Source: Candidatus Omnitrophota bacterium (lineage in GTDB: Bacteria > Omnitrophota > Gorgyraeia > Aquiviventales > Aquiviventaceae). From it: DNA of 17,865 bases. The notes under the pieces are model-generated. The model was not told where the DNA came from. It searched no databases and saw nothing but the letters and a program-made list of their open reading frames with translations. The translations under genes and the position numbers were made by a program. Below, piece by piece: positions 16,048-17,865 of the stretch (within the stretch, counting starts at the first letter, position 1; every line of letters begins with the position of its first letter). Location: positions 1-17,865 of the forward strand of contig JAGVGS010000196.1 of NCBI GenBank assembly GCA_020057015.1. Reading direction: 5' to 3'.

Positions 16048-17307
16048 TTAGGCGTTGACGAGTGCAGCTTTCTTGCCGCGCACCGGGGCGCGGCTGAGGC
16101 CAAAGGCCCGGTGCACCACGCGCACGGCGCGGTCGGCGTGGATCTTGCGGATCACGCAGGAGATCTTGATCTCAGAGGTGGAAATCATCTCGATGTTGAC
16201 GCGCTCTTTGGCCATGGCCTCGAACATCTTGGCTGCCACGCCGGAGTGGCTGCGCATGCCGATGCCGACGATCGAGAGCTTCGCCACGCCCTCATCAGTC
16301 GTCACCTCGCCGGCGCCGATGCGGCGCGAAACCTGGCGCGACACCCGCAGCGTTGAGGCCAGGTCGCCCTTGTCCACGGTAAAGGAAAGGTCGGTCGAGC
16401 CCTCGCGGCTGACGTTCTGCACGATCATGTCGACATTGATGCCCGCGGCGGCGAGGTCGCGGAAGATCTCGGCGGCCATGCCGGGCTTATCCGGCACATC
16501 GCGGATGGTGATTTTGGCTTCATCGCGGCGCAAGGTGACTCCGCTGACGACGATATCTTCCATCGCCCGGACCGTTTTTTGGATCATCGTGCCCTCCCGC
16601 AGTGAGAAACTCGATCGTACATGAATGGGGATGTTAAACCGCTTGGCCACGAAAATAGACCGCGCCTGCATGACCTGTGCCCCCAGCGAGGCCATCTCGA
16701 GCATTTCATCATAGCTGATGGCCGCGAGTTTGCGCGCCTCCGGCACGATGCGCGGGTCGGCGGTGTAGACCCCCTCCACATCGGTAAAGATCTCGCACAC
16801 ATCCGCGTGCAGCGCGTGCGCCAGGGCCACCGCCGTGAGATCCGACCCCCCGCGGCCGAGTGTCGTGATGTCCTGGTTGGTGTTCACCCCTTGAAAGCCT
16901 GCGACGATCACGATGCGGCTGCGCAGCAGCTCCGGCTCCAGGCGCCGGGTATTAATGGCGACGATGCGCGCCTTCGTGTGGGTGCCTTCGGTCAAGATGC
17001 CCACCTGCGCGCCGGTAAAGGACACCGCGTCTTCGCCCAGCGCATGGATGGCCATCGCCAGCAGGGCGACGGAGACCTGCTCCCCGGTGGCCATGAGCAT
17101 GTCGAGCTCGCGCTCGGCCGGATGGTCGCTCACTTGCGCCGCCAGCTGCAGCAGCTCGTCGGTCGTATCGCCCAGCGCCGAGACCACCACGACCACATTG
17201 GCCCCGCTCCTCTTCGCCTCCACGACGCGGTGGGCCACCCGCTTGATGCGCTCGGGATTGGCCACCGAGCTGCCGCCGTATTTTTGCACGATCAACTTAC
17301 GCGACAT
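16048..17307 (-). CDS. lysC: Aspartate kinase
   Basis: 419 residues from ATG at 17307. It phosphorylates aspartate, the first step to lysine, threonine and methionine. N-terminal VQKYGGSSVAN (7-17) is the kinase signature. VVVSALGDTTDELL, LMATGEQVS, GFQGVNTNQDITTLGRGGSD (ATP/aspartate site) and EIFTDVEGVYTADPRIV follow in order. Two ACT domains come at the C-terminus (ITIRDVPDKPGMAAEIF; LSIVGIGMRSHSGVAAKMF), indicating feedback inhibition by lysine and/or threonine. The frame is open to 17349, but the extra 14 residues are basic and overlap the preceding gene. The chosen start is five bases after its stop. It is followed by cimA, fitting a threonine/isoleucine supply unit. Confidence 0.96.
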   Translation of the reverse strand: MSRKLIVQKYGGSSVANPERIKRVAHRVVEAKRSGANVVVVVSALGDTTDELLQLAAQVSDHPAERELDMLMATGEQVSVALLAMAIHALGEDAVSFTGAQVGILTEGTHTKARIVAINTRRLEPELLRSRIVIVAGFQGVNTNQDITTLGRGGSDLTAVALAHALHADVCEIFTDVEGVYTADPRIVPEARKLAAISYDEMLEMASLGAQVMQARSIFVAKRFNIPIHVRSSFSLREGTMIQKTVRAMEDIVVSGVTLRRDEAKITIRDVPDKPGMAAEIFRDLAAAGINVDMIVQNVSREGSTDLSFTVDKGDLASTLRVSRQVSRRIGAGEVTTDEGVAKLSIVGIGMRSHSGVAAKMFEAMAKERVNIEMISTSEIKISCVIRKIHADRAVRVVHRAFGLSRAPVRGKKAALVNA

Positions 17308-17312
17308 GCGGG

Positions 17313-17865
17313 TCAGGCGAGGGCCACGCGGTCGACGGCGAGAAACCACCCGGCCACCGCGGCGGCATCCTTAAAGATGTTCGTGATATCATCCAGCGCC
17401 GGCCCGTGCAGGGCGGCCGCCGGCTGTACCGGCACGCCGGTGCCGATGGCGACCACGGGCAGCATCCCGCTGCGCCGGTCATCGACGACCGTGAGCAGCC
17501 GCCAAGCGCTCAGGCGCGAGAGACGCTCGCGCAGGGGCTTTAGCAGCCACTGGTCGATGCGTTCCATCGCGACCTGCCGCTGCACGAGATCGGTCGCGTC
17601 AATCTGCAGGTGCACGTACACCACATCGCGGTGCTCGATCAGGGCCAGCAGCGTCTGCACGAAGGCCTGCAGCAGCGGTTCCTCAAAGCTGCCGGGGGCC
17701 GGCTGCCAGTCATAGCCGAGCAGCCGGGCCAAGCCCTTGAGGGGATACTGCGACGAGACCACGGCACCTGAGCGCCCGGTGCGCTGCGCCAGGGTGGGGT
17801 CGTGCTGCTGGCTGGCAGCCCCCCAGAGCCACAAGAGGTTCGCGGGATTCTCTCCCAAGTCGAGG
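17313..17865 (-). CDS. ApgM-family (alkaline phosphatase superfamily) protein, C-terminal part, metal-site residues altered
   Basis: About 184 residues are visible and the frame runs off the right edge. GENPANLLWLWG near the edge matches the segment of archaeal-type phosphoglycerate mutase (ApgM) and its homoserine-kinase-like relatives. The following order (SSQYPLKGLARLLGYD, then VVYVHLQ, then a helix ending RIDQWLLKPL) also fits. However, where ApgM has DEAxHEG after VHVEAP, this has DATDLVQRQ. The later DHxTP is DDRRS, and the HTxDPVP stretch is missing. These are the positions of metal ligands in the family, so the enzyme may be inactive or altered. Adjacent lysC suggests an aspartate-family role over glycolysis. 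The N-terminal half is unseen, so no gene symbol is given. Confidence 0.7.
   Translation of the reverse strand, partial: LDLGENPANLLWLWGAASQQHDPTLAQRTGRSGAVVSSQYPLKGLARLLGYDWQPAPGSFEEPLLQAFVQTLLALIEHRDVVYVHLQIDATDLVQRQVAMERIDQWLLKPLRERLSRLSAWRLLTVVDDRRSGMLPVVAIGTGVPVQPAAALHGPALDDITNIFKDAAAVAGWFLAVDRVALA

Noticed and set aside
17308..17349. N-terminal extension of lysC
   Set aside because: Fourteen basic residues overlapping the preceding gene; aspartokinases start just before the VQKYGGSS strand.

Overview
This is a GC-rich bacterial window in which every convincing gene lies on the minus strand, so transcription runs from right to left. The gene set is housekeeping: threonine/isoleucine precursor synthesis, valS, nadC, uvrB, birA, coaX and a GroE operon. 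The order lysC-cimA and the chain valS-nadC-uvrB-birA recall deltaproteobacterial and Omnitrophota-type genomes. I would guess Omnitrophota or a relative, but only at low confidence because no rRNA or tRNA is present. GC drops sharply between about 600 and 1910 (26 of 60 bases in 1201-1260 by hand count, against 41 of 60 in 11821-11880).

Reading right to left: 17865-14412 holds the end of an ApgM-family protein, aspartokinase and citramalate synthase, the entry to aspartate-family amino acids and the citramalate route to isoleucine. 14391-7977 holds valS, nadC, uvrB and birA, packed with tiny gaps or overlaps. 7911-4663 holds an unrecognised membrane protein, a Phd/YefM-RelE toxin-antitoxin pair with its own promoter and palindromic operator, a secreted and a membrane hypothetical protein, and coaX. 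These last genes are so close that coaX may be read from the toxin-antitoxin promoter. 4570-2164 is a groES-groEL-groES operon with a sigma70-like promoter and a slightly degenerate CIRCE operator (HrcA type), ended by a hairpin terminator. 2090-600 is an AT-richer island with two coupled genes I cannot name, the first PIN-like and the second small and possibly nuclease-like. The left end is a truncated SAM methyltransferase with a strong promoter and a short leader containing a hairpin.

The most striking observation is a palindromic repeat of about 118-134 bp present twice. One copy (12518-12633 core) is inserted in frame inside valS, adding about 40 Ala/Pro/Ser/Gly-rich residues between the catalytic core and the anticodon-binding domain. 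The other (1965-2082 core) lies between groES and the PIN-like gene and is read through by that gene's open frame. Differences between the copies include a compensatory base-pair change and changes in hairpin loops, as expected for a structured element. The behaviour resembles the Rickettsia palindromic elements, though I see no sequence basis for calling it the same family.
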